Origin: an uncultured Eggerthellaceae bacterium
GTDB taxonomy: Bacteria > Actinomycetota > Coriobacteriia > Coriobacteriales > Eggerthellaceae
Assembly: GCA_910585565.1 (NCBI GenBank)
Contig: CAJUFC010000058.1
Location: 1 to 8,225 of the forward strand
Reading direction: 5' to 3'
DNA: 8,225 bases
Shown here one piece after another: positions 6,649-8,225 of this stretch; the first letter of the stretch is position 1; each line of letters begins with the position of its first letter. Position numbers and translations under genes: made by a program. The notes beneath the pieces are model-generated. The model did no database searches, was not told the DNA's origin, and was given only the letters and a program-made list of their open reading frames with translations.

Positions 6649-8225
6649 TCACCCGACGTAGGCGCCTGCGTCAGCGCTCGACACCATGCGGGCATATTTC
6701 GCCAGCACGCCATGGTCGTGCTTGGGAGCCGGCGCCACCCACACAGACGCGCGCCGTGCCAGCTCGTCATCGCTCACGTTGAGCGTGAGCGCGCCCCCAG
6801 CTATGTCGACGGTGAGCGCGTCGCCCTCCTCGATGAGCGCAATCGGGCCGCCCGCAGCCGCCTCAGGGCTCACATGCCCGACCGCCGGCCCCTTGGTGGC
6901 GCCCGAGAAGCGCCCGTCTGTGACGAGCGCGACGCTGTCTGCCAGCCCCATCCCGCAGATGGCGCTCGTCGGCGTCAGCATCTCGCGCATGCCCGGGCCG
7001 CCTTGGGGTCCCTCGTAGCGGATCACCACGACGTCGCCTGCGTTGATGGCTCCCGCATATATCGCCTCGCATGCCGTCTCCTCGCTGTCGAAGACGCGGG
7101 CAGGGCCCGTGTGCAGCAGCATCTTCGGGTCGACGGCGGCCTTCTTCACGATGGCGCCCGCTGGCGCGATGTTGCCGCGCAAAACGCGCAGCGCCCCTTC
7201 AGGCGTGAAGGGGTTGTCGTGCGTGCGGCACACCTCCCCGTCTGCTGGGCGCGCCCATGTCTCGAGATAGTCAGGCATGGGTCCCACGCACGTAAGCGCG
7301 CCAAGATCGATGAGCCCCAGCTGCGCGAGCTCGTGCATGACGACAGGCACGCCGCCCACCTCATAGAGGTCCGACAAGGGGCGCGGGCCCGAGGGCTGCA
7401 GCTTCACCAGATGCGGCGTGCGCGCACTGGCTGCGTCCCAGTCGTCCATCGTGATGGGGTGCCCTGCCGCACGCGCGATGGCCGTGAGGTGCAAGACCGT
7501 GTTGGTCGACCCCCCGAAGGCCATGTCGCACTCCATGGCATTGTGGATGGCCGCCGCGCTCACGATGTCGCCGATGCGGATGCCGCGCTCCACCAGCTCC
7601 ATGACCTTCATGCCGGCATGCTTGGCCAAGCGCAGCCGCTCGGAATAGACGGCCGGAATCGTGCCGTTGCCCGGCAGCGCTATGCCCAGCGCCTCGCACA
7701 GGCAGTTCATCGAGTTCGCCGTGAAGAGCCCAGAGCAGCTGCCGCAGGTCGGACAAGCGGTGTCTTCGTAATACGCCAGCTCATCTTCGGTCATCGTGCC
7801 GGCGTTGACGGCAGCCGCTCCGTCAAAGAGCGTGTTCAGGTCCGTCGTCGGGCCGCATCCGCCCGGCTGCTTGCCCGCCAACATGGGGCCACCCGACACG
7901 AACACCGTCGGCACGTTCACGCGCAGGGCGCCGATGACCATGCCAGGCACCACCTTGTCGCAGTTGGGGATGCACACGATGCCGTCGAACGCATGGCCTT
8001 GAGCCGCAATCTCGACCGAATCGGCGATGGTCTCGCGCGACACGAGCGAATAGTGCATGCCGTCGTGGTTCATGGCGATGCCGTCGCACACGCCGATCGT
8101 CGATATCTCGAAGGGCACGCCGCCTGCCATATAGATGCCGGCCTTCACCGCCTCGGCGATCTTGTCGAGGTTGGTATGCCCCGGGATGATGTCGTTTCTG
8201 GAGTTGATGACGGCGATGAACGGGC
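6649..8225 (-). CDS. ilvD: Dihydroxy-acid dehydratase (5' end outside window)
   Basis: The frame is open to the window edge and gives 524 residues, beginning PFIAVINSRNDIIPGHTNLD; about 30-40 N-terminal residues are missing compared with the usual 550-560 or more. The iron-sulfur enzyme dehydrates 2,3-dihydroxyisovalerate and 2,3-dihydroxy-3-methylvalerate to the 2-oxo acids for valine and isoleucine. Cysteines of the cluster motifs are seen in CIPNCDKVVPGM (visible 84 and 88) and CPTCGSCSG (157, 160, 163). GGSTNT (237-242) and DGRFSGATKGP (436-446, with active-site serine S440) are also conserved. The first motif reads PGH (14-16), as in the oxygen-sensitive [4Fe-4S] E. coli enzyme, not the PCN that supplies a ligand in [2Fe-2S] plant-type enzymes. 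A GTG at 8148 could look like a start but lies inside conserved sequence. It ends 40 bp before ilvB. Confidence 0.96.
   Translation of the reverse strand, partial: PFIAVINSRNDIIPGHTNLDKIAEAVKAGIYMAGGVPFEISTIGVCDGIAMNHDGMHYSLVSRETIADSVEIAAQGHAFDGIVCIPNCDKVVPGMVIGALRVNVPTVFVSGGPMLAGKQPGGCGPTTDLNTLFDGAAAVNAGTMTEDELAYYEDTACPTCGSCSGLFTANSMNCLCEALGIALPGNGTIPAVYSERLRLAKHAGMKVMELVERGIRIGDIVSAAAIHNAMECDMAFGGSTNTVLHLTAIARAAGHPITMDDWDAASARTPHLVKLQPSGPRPLSDLYEVGGVPVVMHELAQLGLIDLGALTCVGPMPDYLETWARPADGEVCRTHDNPFTPEGALRVLRGNIAPAGAIVKKAAVDPKMLLHTGPARVFDSEETACEAIYAGAINAGDVVVIRYEGPQGGPGMREMLTPTSAICGMGLADSVALVTDGRFSGATKGPAVGHVSPEAAAGGPIALIEEGDALTVDIAGGALTLNVSDDELARRASVWVAPAPKHDHGVLAKYARMVSSADAGAYVG

Noticed and set aside
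6609..6770. 54-residue upstream extension of ilvB
   Set aside because: It would overlap the conserved C-terminus of ilvD, and a consensus Shine-Dalgarno precedes the ATG at 6608.

Overview
The window is a high-GC bacterial segment in which every supported gene lies on the minus strand. Read in the direction of transcription (high to low coordinate), the order is ilvD (5' end cut by the window edge), ilvB, ilvN, ilvC, serC, serA and the first 30 codons of leuA (cut by the other edge). It is a branched-chain amino-acid cluster with the two dedicated serine-pathway genes set inside it. The high GC, the strong GC bias at third codon positions and the general look of the proteins suggest an actinobacterium, perhaps a coriobacterium of the Slackia/Eggerthella kind. 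That placement is an impression from the proteins and cannot be confirmed from the sequence alone.

Layout. At 8225-6649 is ilvD (dihydroxy-acid dehydratase). After a 40-bp gap with a consensus Shine-Dalgarno comes ilvB (6608-4773), then after only 3 bp ilvN (4769-4287); these are the large and small subunits of acetolactate synthase. A 63-bp gap leads to ilvC (4223-3228, ketol-acid reductoisomerase). A 219-bp gap follows, holding a hairpin across the ilvC stop codon, a 12-bp palindrome and an AT-rich promoter-like stretch. Then come serC (3008-1926, phosphoserine aminotransferase), a 102-bp gap with a very strong hairpin plus a second partly complementary one, serA (1823-246, phosphoglycerate dehydrogenase with a C-terminal ACT domain), a 153-bp gap, and leuA (from 92, 2-isopropylmalate synthase).

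How the genes work together. IlvBN condenses pyruvate (or pyruvate with 2-oxobutyrate) to an acetohydroxy acid, IlvC isomerises and reduces it, and IlvD dehydrates the product to the 2-oxo acid that gives valine or isoleucine. LeuA takes 2-oxoisovalerate into leucine synthesis. SerA and SerC convert 3-phosphoglycerate to phosphoserine. IlvN and SerA both carry ACT domains, so the committed steps of both pathways are probably feedback-controlled.

No unknown protein system was found; the enzymes are well-known families. The least explained parts are the non-coding gaps: the mutually complementary hairpins between serC and serA, and the ilvC-serC spacer. No tRNA, rRNA, mobile element, CRISPR array or convincing plus-strand gene was seen.
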